From: Haemonchus contortus
Lineage: Eukaryota; Nematoda; Chromadorea; Rhabditida; Trichostrongylidae
Assembly: GCA_000469685.2 (NCBI GenBank)
Contig: LS997564.1
Location: 26,712,459 to 26,776,458, forward strand
Length of the DNA stretch: 64,000 nt
Direction: 5' to 3'
Positions within the stretch are counted from its first letter, which is position 1. Each line of letters opens with the position of its first letter. The position numbers and the translations under genes are program-made. The notes under the pieces were generated by a model. The model saw nothing but the letters and a program-made list of their open reading frames with translations, ran no database searches and was not told the DNA's origin. Below are positions 33,101-43,672 of this stretch, piece after piece.

Positions 33101-35351
33101 AAGGGGGGCAGGATGGGAACACCTTTGGTAAGTGGCAGGACCGGACTCCGTCCACAGGGAGCGCAGCGTGCGCGTTCGAAACTTTGGGCCGCAAATTCAT
33201 AACTCCTGCCCCCGTGGAGGTGAAGCTTTCAAACTTGGTAGGAGCACAGGCGATAGGACGGGAACACTTATGGTGAGTGGCAAGACCGGAATCCGTGCAC
33301 AGGGGTGGGGTCTTGCGCCGCAATAGTCAATTTGGCCCTAGGGCATTCAAACTCGGAAGGAGTACAGGCGGCGGATAGGAACATTTATCGTAGGTGGAAG
33401 GATCGGACCCCGCTTATAGAAGGCGAAGTTTGCGCCAAAACTTTCAGTTTGCCTCTGGGGCGTTCAAACTTGATAGGAGGCAGACGGCAGTATGGGAGCA
33501 CTTATGATGAGTAGTAGGGCCGGACTTCGCCCCCTAGGGACGGGTTTCCGCGAAATAAATGAGTGGAAATCCATAACTCTTGATCCCGTGGACTTGAAGA
33601 GCAAAATCAGTAGGAGGGGGCAGGATGGAAACACTGACAATAGAAGAGGCCTTAGAGAGGAAGATCCACTCACCAATCACCTCCTAGCGCCTTTGTTATT
33701 TACGATCTAGCTTTGACTTTTTGATATGTTTCATTCGACAAGAAGTGTAAGTGGTGTGATTATAAGGAGATGAATTTGGTTCACTTCTTGCTATCAGATT
33801 ACCACCGCTACCCAGCACAGTTTGCGAATAAGTGAAAGATAACGGTTTCTCTTTGCTTTGATATCATTCTTAGCAAAATTCATCTGACCGGTAACAATGT
33901 TGGATGCACATATAATGATGAAGATATCCGTAGAGGAAAGGAGGTACATCTTTGAAGGCATTCGATAGTCTATACTCTCGCTCAGCGAAAAAGCGAGATA
34001 ACATCTTAAAAAAGGGGAATTTCATTAATTCGATATTTTTCGGGCAAGGTCCCTTTGCCCCCAAGAAGGAGGAGAGCCCTTGATGATGGCATTGAGGAAC
34101 ATTGATGGTAGCTAACATGGTAGCCTCAGCCGCGATGAAGTCTCTGAATACTTTTTTCTCTGAATATTCGTCTTCCGGACACAGCGAGCCTGGCTTACAG
34201 AAAAAAAAATCGCTCCCAATTTGGAGCTAATACTGAGGGTGTAGAGCTTTCAAAGCAAAAGGAGAATCCCAAGTGTTATTTACGCATAGCAAGTTTCTCA
34301 CAGGAAGAAGGAGCGCCCGGCGAAGCCGGGCGAACCCATAAGAAGGAGGGAAGCCTGGCTGGAAGCGTTATATATGTACTAGCCGGGCGGCCCGACTGGT
34401 ACATATATAACGCAAAGACTAGCAAGATGGGGTTGTTACACTTTTCATGGATTCTTTCATTGGAAAACTAACTTGTTAGGAAGGAAATTGATGGAAAAAC
34501 ATAAGTAGTATTAATCCAACTAATTTCTTTTCTGTTTTAGCGACCACCCCCAATGGAAGAGTGTTCGATGCTAAGGTACCCACAAATAATCCTTCGAGGT
34601 AAGTATTATCTATCTCAGCTTAGGTTTTCATTACTACTATGAAGGTCTACCCTGAGCGATCTTATATCTGTAGGGAGACTGAAAGTAGGTGTGCATTCGA
34701 AAAATACTAAATTCCTTAATTGGCCCAGCTTTCAAAAAAAGTTCGCCTTGTGAGTATTATCAGTTACAGCTTTTCTGCTCCTGCCTTTGGCCTGCCTTTC
34801 GCGCCGAACTATCAGCTAGCAGTAAATGCGATCCCCGCACAGCAATCCTCTGCATCTAATTCGCCTCGATCCAAGGTAGGATTGAACATGTATTCAATGA
34901 ATGTAAAGAAATTGAGAAACAGCAATAATCCCAGGAGTGGCTTCAATCAACTGTAGAAGATGTTCAATAAATGTCTGTTCGGAGAATGTCATGGAGGTGT
35001 TATGGAACTAGTCGCAAAAAAACGTAAAGTGACCTTCAAGTAATGAATCGGTTTCGCTCAACAATACTGCTGCGACGCATAAAAGCCAATGAACTTTTTA
35101 TGCTCAGATGAGATGATTGGGACACTGTAACTGTGATTACATTGGCTATCCATGTACAGTACTGTAACTATAACCATCAGTTTCGACTCCGTTGTGAAGA
35201 GCTCGCTCCTGTTTCCTCCAATTCTGGGTCGCCCTCCGATATTTTTACAGGCACGTCTGGTCGAACCCCTCAATCAGTTACTTGTTATTTCATTTTGCTC
35301 GAAAAATGCTCTAAAACAGATGTAGTGCCACTCCCGTCTTACAATCCCTGA
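24168..35351 (+). CDS. Unrecognised protein, five phase-compatible exons (5' end not found)
   Basis: Exons: 24168-24228 (after TTGCAG, donor GTATGA), 24370-24444 (after TTTTTAG, donor GTGAGT), 34541-34598 (after TGTTTTAG, donor GTAAGT), 34770-34875 (after TTACAG, donor GTAGGA) and 35160-35351 to a stop. They total 492 nt (164 codons including the stop) and every junction is in phase. The peptide is rich in Ser, Pro, Ala and Asn, with blocks SIQFGAPHSSAWTDMKLQQ, NFETSLPVSAAEART, NGRVFDAKVPTNNP, SAPAFGLPFAPNYQLAVNA and APVSSNSGSPSDIF. I see no domain, signal peptide or membrane segment in it; it looks partly disordered. The 10.1 kb second intron is packed with transposons. The final exon could instead begin at 35181, and its stop assumes no further splice. 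Confidence 0.55.
25028..25260 (-). repeat. Probable 5'-truncated CR1-type LINE tail
   Basis: A run of TTTATTTATT at 25030-25048 is, in reverse, the AAAT-type tail that ends the CR1 element near 5217. The adjoining 200 bases contain no readable protein. The call rests on the tail alone. Confidence 0.35.
25271..26846 (+). mobile_element. Non-autonomous Helitron, 1.58 kb copy
   Basis: The 5' end is A|TCCTACTTTATATAATTCGC. A TG-rich leader follows, then tandem units of about 144 bases, each starting near ATTCATAACTCCTGT (25376, 25520, 25664). The 3' end has a GC-rich hairpin (CCTGGC GTTA GCCGGG, 26818-26833) and terminates GACTGG|T at 26846. A TC start, a hairpin followed by CTRR, insertion between A and T, and no target duplication are Helitron traits. 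It has no Rep/helicase, so it relies on an autonomous copy elsewhere. A second hairpin at 26778-26794 suggests a duplicated end. Confidence 0.85.
27196..28318 (-). mobile_element. Non-autonomous Helitron, 1.12 kb copy
   Basis: In reverse orientation it starts TCCTTACTTTATATAAAGCGC (28318 downward) and carries GACAGACAG-type repeats in place of the TG-rich leader. It ends with the hairpin GCCCGGTGTTAGCCGGGC near 27206-27223. The last bases read CTGT where other copies have CTGG, so the end has mutated. Its internal sequence matches 28576-29340. Confidence 0.78.
28576..29340 (-). mobile_element. Non-autonomous Helitron, 0.77 kb copy
   Basis: The 5' end (reverse) is A|TCCTTACTTTATATAAAGCGC at 29340, as in the copy at 28318. 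At the other end, 28576-28600, the hairpin is damaged (GCTAACGCCG without a full partner) but still aligns with the family end. The spacing suggests internal deletion relative to its neighbour. Confidence 0.7.
29881..32046 (-). pseudogene. CR1-clade LINE ORF2, 5'-truncated and frameshifted
   Basis: Three frames in order give a reverse transcriptase. 31887-31264 carries the N-terminal fingers region (FFASIS, YDGIPPIVFKKCA). 31180-30752 carries QHGFLPGVSTATNLVDSL, VYVDMSKAFDRVNHRKLL and SGVPQGGALSPL. 30840-29881 carries VYADDVKLYGW and the CR1 C-terminal blocks KDLGVLIDGRLNF and LEKVQNTFTRLVFLR. It is a different subfamily from the copy at 968 (about half the residues differ by eye). The endonuclease is absent, so it was truncated during insertion or later. 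It lies in the large intron of the plus-strand gene. Confidence 0.85.
31743..32613. repeat. Inverted duplication of a LINE segment around a Helitron fragment
   Basis: 31743-32046 and 32306-32613 are inverted copies of about 305 bases with only scattered mismatches, running from the LINE N-terminal coding region outward. The 259-base spacer holds a reverse-oriented Helitron-type segment (about 32055-32250). Confidence 0.85.
32055..32250 (-). mobile_element. Helitron-derived fragment in the inverted-repeat spacer
   Basis: In reverse it shows the CA/TG-rich leader (32180-32240), the CATAAATTCAGTCCC block and the GTTCCCATCCTGCC block shared with the other copies. Neither a clean 5' TC end nor a 3' hairpin is present. 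Confidence 0.6.
32820..34399 (+). mobile_element. Non-autonomous Helitron, 1.58 kb copy
   Basis: It begins A|TCCTACTTTATATAATTCGC at 32820 and ends CCGACTGG|T at 34399. It has three tandem units of about 145 bases from 32900. It is nearly the same length as the copy at 25271-26846 and closely similar along it. The terminal hairpin is interrupted by about 20 extra bases (see findings). Confidence 0.85.
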
Positions 35352-35688
35352 GTCAGGTAAGTTTTTCTCGGGCTCGGGCAAAAAAATCTCTTGTTTCGAT
35401 GTTTCTGAGGTATCATTAGGAGGTCCGATCCTCGGGGAAGCGGGCGCCCTGGCGCTCAGTAGACGTCACTTTGGATGACTGTTCTGATCCAGTGGCCATT
35501 ATAAACATCCCCATTGTGATTTTGCTCGTATCGACAGGCTTTCAACATTACTCTTTTCGAAGGTGATTTACGAGCAGCATGCCCATGCTCTCTGCGCTGT
35601 CTCTAAGTATCTGAGTTGCAGGGTAAAGATAGGTACAATGAAAATGGATAAACTGAGGAACAGCCGCACGTCCTTATCCACTCCACTA
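35352..35688. other. Stretch with one possible further exon
   Basis: After the proposed stop at 35351 there is a strong donor (CAG|GTAAGT at 35353-35361) and, 60 bases on, an ATTAG acceptor at 35416-35420. An open stretch of about 50 codons follows, containing RAPWRSVDVTLDDCSD and a hydrophobic IINIPIVILLV run. If used, the gene would end differently from the call above. Confidence 0.3.
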
Positions 35689-36809
35689 CAATACTGCTCC
35701 TAATTTTTGTTCAACCGACGGTTTGCGACGGATTAATCCGTCGCAAAGCGTCGCATCGCCATAACTTTTGTTAAAATGCTCTGATCAAGTTGAAAGTATG
35801 ATTAGCTGGAAGCTCTACTCATGAAGAATCCAAATATATAATAATCTTCTGATTTTCTTGAAATTTTCGCCTTCCTTTCCAGGAAAAACGAAAATTGAGT
35901 CTCTCAGCACCTGAGGTGTTACTTGCGGATATGAGAGCATCGTAAACCCTCCACTTCAATTGAAAACTTCGTTTCCAGTTTTCAAAGGGCCTGAATCGTG
36001 CTATAACTGAGGAGAGCATAGAACCCTGATCATTTTGATACCCTTCATGACATAATTTAAACTTTTTCAGCTGAAAGCAGCGGTGCAAAGCAAATTATCA
36101 GGTTTTTAGACCTTTATTGTTCCTTTCAGCCACGTATTTCGTATGACGACCGTATGATTACTTGTGGGGAACCCTGTCATGTTATGAATTTTTAATTTCT
36201 TCAGTTTTGCAGCATCATTTTCATGGAGGTCAATGAGTAAGTGTCAGCACCTGAGGTGCTTCCTGTAGATATAGCATAACCTTAAACTTTCCACTCCAAT
36301 AGAAATCTTCATTCTGAGCTTTTAAAGACATTTGGAATATGGAAACATGAAATCATGGTTATTTTGATATTCAATGATAAACTTTCCAGAATTTGCTATT
36401 TCAGAAGTGCACTTTCTCGGGGATGAATCATTCTGCAATTACTAGGACTTCCGTTATGTGATCTGATATTCTGATAATAGAAGGATGAATGGCCTCCTAA
36501 TCGGACGTTGAGCTAATTGACCCCTCACCATCGATCTCTATTGGCCCATCGCCTTCGCTACTGCCAAGTCCAGCCAAGAGTACGCTTGTCGACACATATT
36601 GATATGCAGCTGGCAGAATGAAACCACCACGCCGCGATAAATACTGTTTCCCTGTGTATATCAAGTTCAGCTATACTACCTTAAATCACGTACAAATTTT
36701 CGCTTGTTCAAATTCCCATTTTACGGAAACTGTGGGGCACTGACACTAAACACCGGCCAAATTAGCACAGAGAAGCACTCATTGCTTTCCAGCACTGTTG
36801 TTCCAACAT

Positions 36810-36903
36810 TTGCAAATGCTGTGCACGACTGAGGACCTGAACCCATATAGGTCGGGTTCAAGCATGAGACGCACGCACTCCCGCTGCGCCATTGGCCGCC
36901 TTA
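36810..36903 (-). repeat. tRNA-like segment in the left foldback arm
   Basis: The reverse complement reads TGGCGCAGCGGGAGTGCGTG (A-box type) then TCTCATGCTTGAACC, with a B-box-like GGTTCAGGTCC. It has the look of a tRNA-Met (CAT) gene but no pairing acceptor stem. It is 7 bases shorter than its partner in the right arm. Confidence 0.6.
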
Positions 36904-37666
36904 ACTTGCAAACATTTCAATCAACCATCTAATAGTGGTTTAGGCCGGCTGCGGTAACAGTAGGCGAAGACTGATCGATTTCTAACCTGTCAGGTCACGT
37001 CGCGACATGATTCACTCAGTAGTCTTATTAAAAGCTCACATTGTGCTCAAAGCACAAAAACTATATTTTATTACAAATTGGACCAATTACTTTTAATTTT
37101 ATAGATGACCTTGCAAATTTCAGGGGCAGTTTCGAAAAGGAATGATTCTCTTATTCCTATCAACCAGTTACAGCGCTTCCATTTCTTTTAGCTTTGCTAC
37201 GGAATGTATTCAATCAGGGAACGTGTATCTGCCTAATGAACTTTATTCCATTCGGGCTTTTAACTGGCGTTTCTTTACGTTATAAATTTTAGTTTAGTTA
37301 CAGCATAGTTTGCCTTGAGAATGTCGAATATAACTGCAGTAAAAGACGTCTGAGTTGATTGCACTCATGTGGCTCAAGAAAACATGGTCATGCAGACAGT
37401 AAGTCCTAAGGAGATCGATAACAAGGGGTCAAGTTACTAGCTCCACTATTAACCATTAATCAGTCGAACATATATATATATATATTATTATATATATTAT
37501 ACACATTATATATATACATTTGAATTGTGACAAATGTGTGATAAATTGTGAGTGAATCATGTCGCGACGTGACCTGACAGGTTAGAAATCGATCAGCCTT
37601 CGCCTACTGTTACCGCAGCTGGCCTAAACCACTATTAGATGGTTGATTGAAATGTTTGCAAGTTAA

Positions 37667-37760
37667 GGCGGCCAATGGCGCAGCGGGAGTGCGTGCGTCT
37701 CATGCTTGAACCCGACCTGGATTCCATATGGGTTCAGGTCCTCAGTCGTGCACAGCATTT
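37667..37760 (+). repeat. tRNA-like segment in the right foldback arm
   Basis: The A-box-like TGGCGCAGCGG (37676-37686), the CAT-containing anticodon-like loop near 37700 and the B-box-like GGTTCAGGTCC (37732-37742) are in tRNA order and spacing. The ends do not pair as an acceptor stem, so it is a derived pol III promoter unit and not a working tRNA. Confidence 0.6.
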
Positions 37761-38927
37761 GCAAATGTTGGAACAACAGCGCTGGCAAGCAATGAGTGCT
37801 TCTCTGTGCTAATTTGGCCGGTGTTTAGTGTCAGTGCCCCACAGTTTCCGTAAAATGGGAATTTAAACAAGCGAAAATTTGTACGTGATTTAAGGTAGTA
37901 TAGCTGAACTTGATATACACAGGGAAACAGTTATTTATCGCGGCGTGGTCGTTTCATTCTGCCAGCTGCATATCAATATGTGTCGACAAGCGTACTCTTG
38001 GCTGGACTTGGCAGTAGCGAAGGCGATGGGCCAATAGAGATCGATGGTGAGGGGTCAATTAGCTCAACGTCCGATTAGGAGGCCATTCATCCTTCTATTA
38101 TCAGAATATCAGATCACGTAACGGAAGTCCTAGTAATTGCAGAATGATTCATCCCCGAGAAAGTGCACCTCTGAAATAGCAAATTCTGGAAAGTTTATCA
38201 TTGAAATCACTGTTTTCAGGTGAAACTTTTTGAACTGTATCACTAGAAATATCAAAATAACCATGATTTCATGTTTCCATATTCCAAATGTCTTTAAAAG
38301 CTCAGAATGAAGATTTCTATTGGAGTGGAAAGTTTAAGGTTATGCTATATCTACAGGAAGCACCTCAGGTGCTGACACTTACTCATTGACCTCCATGAAA
38401 ATGATGCTGCAAAATTGAAGAAATTAAAAATTCATAACATGACAGGGTTCCCCACAAGTAATCATACGGTCGTCATACGAAATACGTGGCTGAAAGGAAC
38501 AATAAAGGTCTAAAAACCTGAAAATTTGCTTTGCACCGCTGCTTTCAGCTGAAAAAGTTTAAATTATGTCATGAAGGGTATCAAAATGATCAGGGTTCTA
38601 TGCTCTCCTCAGTTATAGCACGATTCAGGCCCTTTGAAAACTGGAAACGAAGTTTTCAATTGAAGTGGAGGGTTTACGATGCTCTCATATCCGCAAGTAA
38701 CACCTCAGGTGCTGAGAGACTCAATTTTCGTTTTTCCTGGAAAGGAAGGCGAAAATTTCAAGAAAATCAGAAGATTATTATATATTTGGATTCTTCTAGA
38801 GCTTCCAGCTAATCATACTTTCAACTTGATCAGAGCATTTTAACAAAAGTTATGGCGATGCGACGCTTTGCGACGGATTAATCCGTCGCAAACCGTCGGT
38901 TGAACAAAAATTAGGAGCAGTATTGTA

Positions 38928-41086
38928 CACTGTGTGTCCGTGAACGGTTGCTGCGCCTCTCGCTTCCTTCAGCTACGAAGCTACGTTATACATTACGTCG
39001 ACTTTTCCTCCCTTCCCTCATGCGTTGCCGAATTCAGCCAGCATTGGACTCGCTTACTCGATATTCGGTGCTTTGCTTGGATCCTCCAAGAAGGTCATGA
39101 CTATTTCGGCTTGCTAACATAGGAATCATGAAGGTAAAACATCCCACTCCTCGTTACTTCCCTGTTTCGAAAAACGTCATAACTTAACCCTACGCGAAAA
39201 CAAGGGAACTTCGATGAAGCTGTATCGAAGCAGGTGTACTTTATAAGCTCCAAATTAGGACCTATCTAATCAAAGGGGCAGTTCCCGGTCAATTCACAAT
39301 TAGAATGCTGACGAATAGTACACTTATGTGGGATACAGCCAGATGGTTATAGACGACGCATTTGAATATATGGACCTACAGGTACTCATTATCTTTTCCA
39401 AGTGAACGGTTTTTTTATACTGTGAACTATGCTGACAATACGCCCAGGTAGAAGGCGACTACCGCCGTTTCTGGCTCACTCTTCATGTGAATGCAACAAG
39501 CGATAACTTGTTCAAAGACCTTTTCCCTGCCGCCCATTAGTCACGCACGATCTCACACAGTACCCTTTTTTTCGAATTTTCACACTTCTTAAAAGAATTT
39601 TTGCCCTATCTCCACCGATTTTGGTTCAAGTTGCAGAATCATAGGTTGAACAGCCTCCTCTTCACATTCTTCTTGTACTGCAGCACGCGACCAATTACTT
39701 ATGTTTGCATAGAGTGAGGGAGCCTGATCACTGTGACATCAACGCTGAGATCCATAAATAAACAATGTCGGCGATATATGTTTTAGCGGAAGCAGAATTG
39801 CTCTTGGGTGCAAAGATGTTCCGTTGCAACGAGAATGCTCAAGGGAAGGTGTCATAAAGAGTCAAATGACTTCTGAACGAAATTGTGAAAAGGTGTCTTG
39901 CAGCAAACGAAATCGAATCGTCCTCCTCCGTGTCACCATGCTCGGTATGTTCTCGACGAAAAACCACCTCGAGCAGTGAGTCTATCGTTACCTATACGTT
40001 AGCATTTTTGCCAGCAGCTCAAATGTGTTCCCATTGGAAAAAAAAATTAAGTTTTGCCAATTCCGAAGGAGGTAATCGGTGAAGCAGTTCGGATGGGTCT
40101 TCCATAGGAAAGCGCGAGAATAAAAAGAGAATAGGAAATTCCGTACAACATGGAACATATGGTAGAAGAGAATGGAAACGTAGAGTTTACTCGAGTAATT
40201 GAAAGAACTAACGTCAAACTGTCTGGCGCTAGCACTGCATGAAGGCTCGCGAGGCAGTTTCGTTGCGTTTAAAAAGAACCCTAAAGAGCGCCATATTCGA
40301 TTGATGTTGTCGATATATATTGGGGGGGGGGGGGGTGAGGGAAGGGGAGTTCACTAACATAAGAAGTGGCAAAAGAGGAACCTTTAGCCTTGTAAAGTGA
40401 CAAGTCAGCGGATAACTAGGTTTCGATCTCGGGCGAGGCTGGAACCCGTGTTGCAGTTCCTTATAGGTCGGAAACCACCACTACGGACAATTACAGCCTG
40501 AAGCGTAGAATGCCTATCTGTTCTCTAGCCCATCTCGTCGATCAACTGCAAAAAAGGAAGGTGGCCCTCACTGGTTCTGATGAGACGATCTTGAACACTA
40601 TCAAAACTGAGAAAGCTGAACTTGCGCACACCTGCGTACAGTTGAATATCTATGATCGGCAATCGCGTATGATGGCACCTGTCCCCCAAAGATGATTAGC
40701 GTGGGAGTGCGACATGGTCTAAATGGAGCTCGTTTACTGGCAGTTTATACGCTAAGCAAGAAACAAATCACCATAAATTGAATATCTACAGAACAGTCAG
40801 TCGTACAACCAGTCGCAAATCATGGTGGAGAAAACTGGCCTATGGTGAAAAAAATCGAATCACGTCTTGGAGTGATGAAGTGAAAGTGTTACTGTGAGGT
40901 CGCGCTCTCAAACCTTATCCACAGTGACGCAATAAAGGGGTGTGTCGGAGCGGCTTGTTGCTGATTAAGTGTTCGAAGCTCGCCTTAAATGCTAGATCCA
41001 TGCCCTACGCGTTTGTAAGACCCGCCTGAGCCTTGGCTTATCCGGAAAACGGCCTGAGGGACGTCCAAAGCATTGCTTTCCCTATA
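38928..41086. other. Intergenic stretch with no confident feature
   Basis: Open frames here are short and show no known motif or splice pattern. A run of about 14 G lies at 40322-40335. Confidence 0.4.
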
Positions 41087-41952
41087 TCCTACTATATGTA
41101 ACGCACTAAGTGTGTCTGTTGGTTTGTCTGTCTGTCTCTCTCTCTGTGTATGTGTGTGTTTGACCGTAAGTTCATAACTCGGGTTCCCAACGACCTAGAG
41201 AGTTCAAATTTGGTAGGAGTATCCAAGGTAGGATGGGAACGCTTACAATGGGTAGCAGGATTGAGCTCCGCCCACAATGGGGGAGGGGGGTTAGGGCAGA
41301 AATTCATAACTCCTGTCTCTGTGCACCTAGAAGAATGTTCAAATAAGGCATGGGCACAGGCAGCAGGATGGGAACGTTTATGGTCAGTGGCTATACCGGA
41401 TTCTGCCTACGATGGGTGGGGTTTGAGCGGGAAATCATAAATTCTTCAGGGGGCGGCGGGGCTTGTAGAGAAATGTCAAAATGGACCAAGAACGACCAAA
41501 CGTGGTAGGAATACAGGAGGCAGAATAGGAACACTGCGATAAGTTGCAAGACTAAACTCCTCCCCAAAGGGCTGGGCGTGTATGAGTACTGTTAGTTCGG
41601 ACCCAGAACGTTGAAACTTGAAGGCACCAGAGTTGGCTGGCTCCTGGGAACATTGATGGTAGCTAACACTGTAGATTCAGTAGCGATAAAGTCTTTCAAT
41701 ATTTTTTTTCTCTGAGTAATCGCCTTTGTAATATTATGCGATGTTCTATTCTGACACAGCGAAGATGGCTCACAGAAAAAATCGCTTCTAATTCGGAGCT
41801 GATACTGAGAGTGTAGAGCTTCCAAAGAAAAAGGATAATCTGAAGTCTATTTACGCATAGTATATTTATCACAGGAAGGAGGAACGACCGGAGTAGCCAA
41901 GCCAACCCATTAGGAAGAGGGAAGCCCGGCGTTAGCCGGGCGGCCCGACTGG
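41087..41952 (+). mobile_element. Non-autonomous Helitron, 0.87 kb copy
   Basis: It begins TCCTACTATATGTAACGC at 41087, has the TG-rich leader and two to three diverged internal units, and ends with the perfect hairpin GCCCGGC GTTA GCCGGGC (41923-41941) followed by GGCCCGACTGG|T. The 3' end is the best preserved in the window and defines the family consensus used for the other copies. Confidence 0.85.
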
Positions 41953-42784
41953 TCTTGAATGAGTACTTGAAATTATTTGGGGTCCTGGCTTCTTAGTGCG
42001 ACAGTTGTTGAGGAAAATAGGTATATTTTTTTGTTTCCGAAGTTTCGAGGTGGAGCTGATTATCAAATCAACATACTAAAGTATTGACGTAATCGCCGTC
42101 TTCAAAAGCCTAAGCACATATTGAAATGATTTACAATATCCAACGAACGTTTGACTTCCTCTAGCAGGAAAAACGACGTTTGCCACTCGTGGAAGAAACA
42201 CCCACAACATGGAGGACGCTTTGGTAAACATATGTGCTGAAGCAGATAGAATCCTCAAATCATAGGCGCTACCTGCAACTGAATGGTATCACCCTACTAA
42301 ACCCCGCCTTTCATGTTGACAACAAGTTTATTGTAGATTGGCGTAGTCTCGGTACGAAGTGTTGTAAACTCACGAAGATCCTTCCGCCTTAAGTAGTGAG
42401 TAGGGAACAGTGGTTCCCCAGGACTACAACTACTGCCTGGCCCTCGTCTCGTCGGTATCGAAGGCCTTCATCAAATTGAGGAATGTAAGACATAGCTGCA
42501 TTCCGTAATATCACGTATATTTATAAGCCTTATATTAGTGTGGATGTGATTGTTGCAATGAGGGCCTGCCGGCTCTGCCTGCCTCTGGGAAGCAGAGCGT
42601 TCCCAATTCATGGCAGTTTGGTAGCTTCGTTTCCTGAACTTTGCACCTCTTTCAACAGTTTGAAATACATAATCGAGTAAGGATTAGACGATGGTCCGAT
42701 CCACGAGAGAAATGGAAATAAAAGGGACATCAGTTGGGCAAATTCTTCGTTCTAAGATGATGTGATCAATTTTATAAGGGAACT
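41953..42784. other. Intergenic stretch before the BEL element
   Basis: No supported gene. The last five bases, GAACT (42780-42784), are the left copy of the target duplication of the BEL element. Confidence 0.4.
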
Positions 42785-43646
42785 TATACAAACTATACCG
42801 ATATTATAGCCGTTATATCTAGTATAGTCGTTTAAGTTCTTCGTCACTGTATTTGCCACAACTACAGCGATCGGATACCAGAGCTTTATTGCGTCAAGCA
42901 GAGAAACCTCAAACTTGGGTAATTAAACCATGAAAGATACATGCGAAAGGCAAGAGTTATCATATATACGAAAGGCACAACTTATTGAGGATATGGCTTA
43001 CGAGATTCATACATACGAGATTGATACGAGATACAAATATAAAGCTGAAGAAGTTAAATAAAAGCGTAGTTCTACTTTATCAGCGTATGAGCATGAGAGA
43101 ATAAATGAATATTTCTTAAGCGTAGTAAAGAGCTATATGAAGAGTAATCGTGAGCAATACAAAAGGCGTAATGAAAGCGGCAAAACCTCGAAGGCAACTG
43201 GCCTCGGTCTTTGTCCTGCCAATCTTATATAGGCGAGGTTTATATACAGTCCCGCACACCGGGAATGTGGCATTTTGTGAGAAGTTTGGGAAAGGTTAGA
43301 TCGAGATGAGAAAGTCGGAAAAAAGGATGTGAAAGTTAAGATAAGTGAATGCGTCGACTCGATGCGCCAGAGTTGTGATGGGAACCGTGATACAATAGCA
43401 TTGAAGAAGCTAAGGTCGTGGGAGACATGGCTGATGACTGACGAATTGACTGGACCATGGCAGCTCTTTTGTTTGACTCGTAGTTGCACTTGTATAGTCC
43501 TCAGCCAGCTGCGAGACGCCATTGTGCCATATTCACCCTGTGTGGTCTGGTAACTGAAATCAAGTCACTTGTCATGCGTTATGAGTCATGTTCAAGATTG
43601 ATTGAATTAATGAGAAAATTATCAAAAATCGCGTGTTACCGCGATA
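42785..43646 (-). repeat. 3' LTR of the BEL/Pao element
   Basis: Identical to 53195-54056. An AATAAA on the coding strand (42885-42890) lies near the end of the LTR and is the probable polyadenylation signal, placing the transcript end near 42860-42870. Confidence 0.95.
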
Positions 43647-43672
43647 TTCCCGGCGGCGCTGAAGACCGGGAA

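Larger units (their letters stand above)
35689..38925. mobile_element. 3.2 kb foldback element with 1.3 kb inverted arms and TA target site
   Basis: The arms 35689-37018 and 37549-38925 are near-identical inverted copies, ending CAATACTGCTCC and GGAGCAGTATTG, each flanked by TA (35687-35688, 38926-38927). The 530-base centre contains TA-repeat sequence and no transposase. The right arm has about 47 extra bases near 38208-38255 that the left lacks. The 89-93 codon frame seen in both arms is simply the same repeat read twice. A TA duplication suggests mobilisation by a Tc1/mariner-type transposase supplied elsewhere. Confidence 0.85.

Noticed and set aside
34729..34749. A 21-base micro-exon in the plus-strand gene (AG at 34727-34728, GT at 34750-34751)
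   Set aside because: Its phases fit, but the following intron would be only 20 bases, too short to splice. Joining 34598 directly to 34770 is also in phase.
36810..36903. True tRNA-Met gene inside the foldback element
   Set aside because: The 5' and 3' ends do not pair as an acceptor stem, and the same sequence is present inverted in the other arm.
38531..38812. Conserved 89-93 residue protein seen twice (35819-36088 and here)
   Set aside because: The two copies are simply the inverted arms of the foldback element; there is no motif or start context.
43329..43553. Protein-coding frames inside the LTRs, identical at 53739-53963
   Set aside because: Identity comes from the LTR duplication. 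The frames run in both directions with no recognisable domain.
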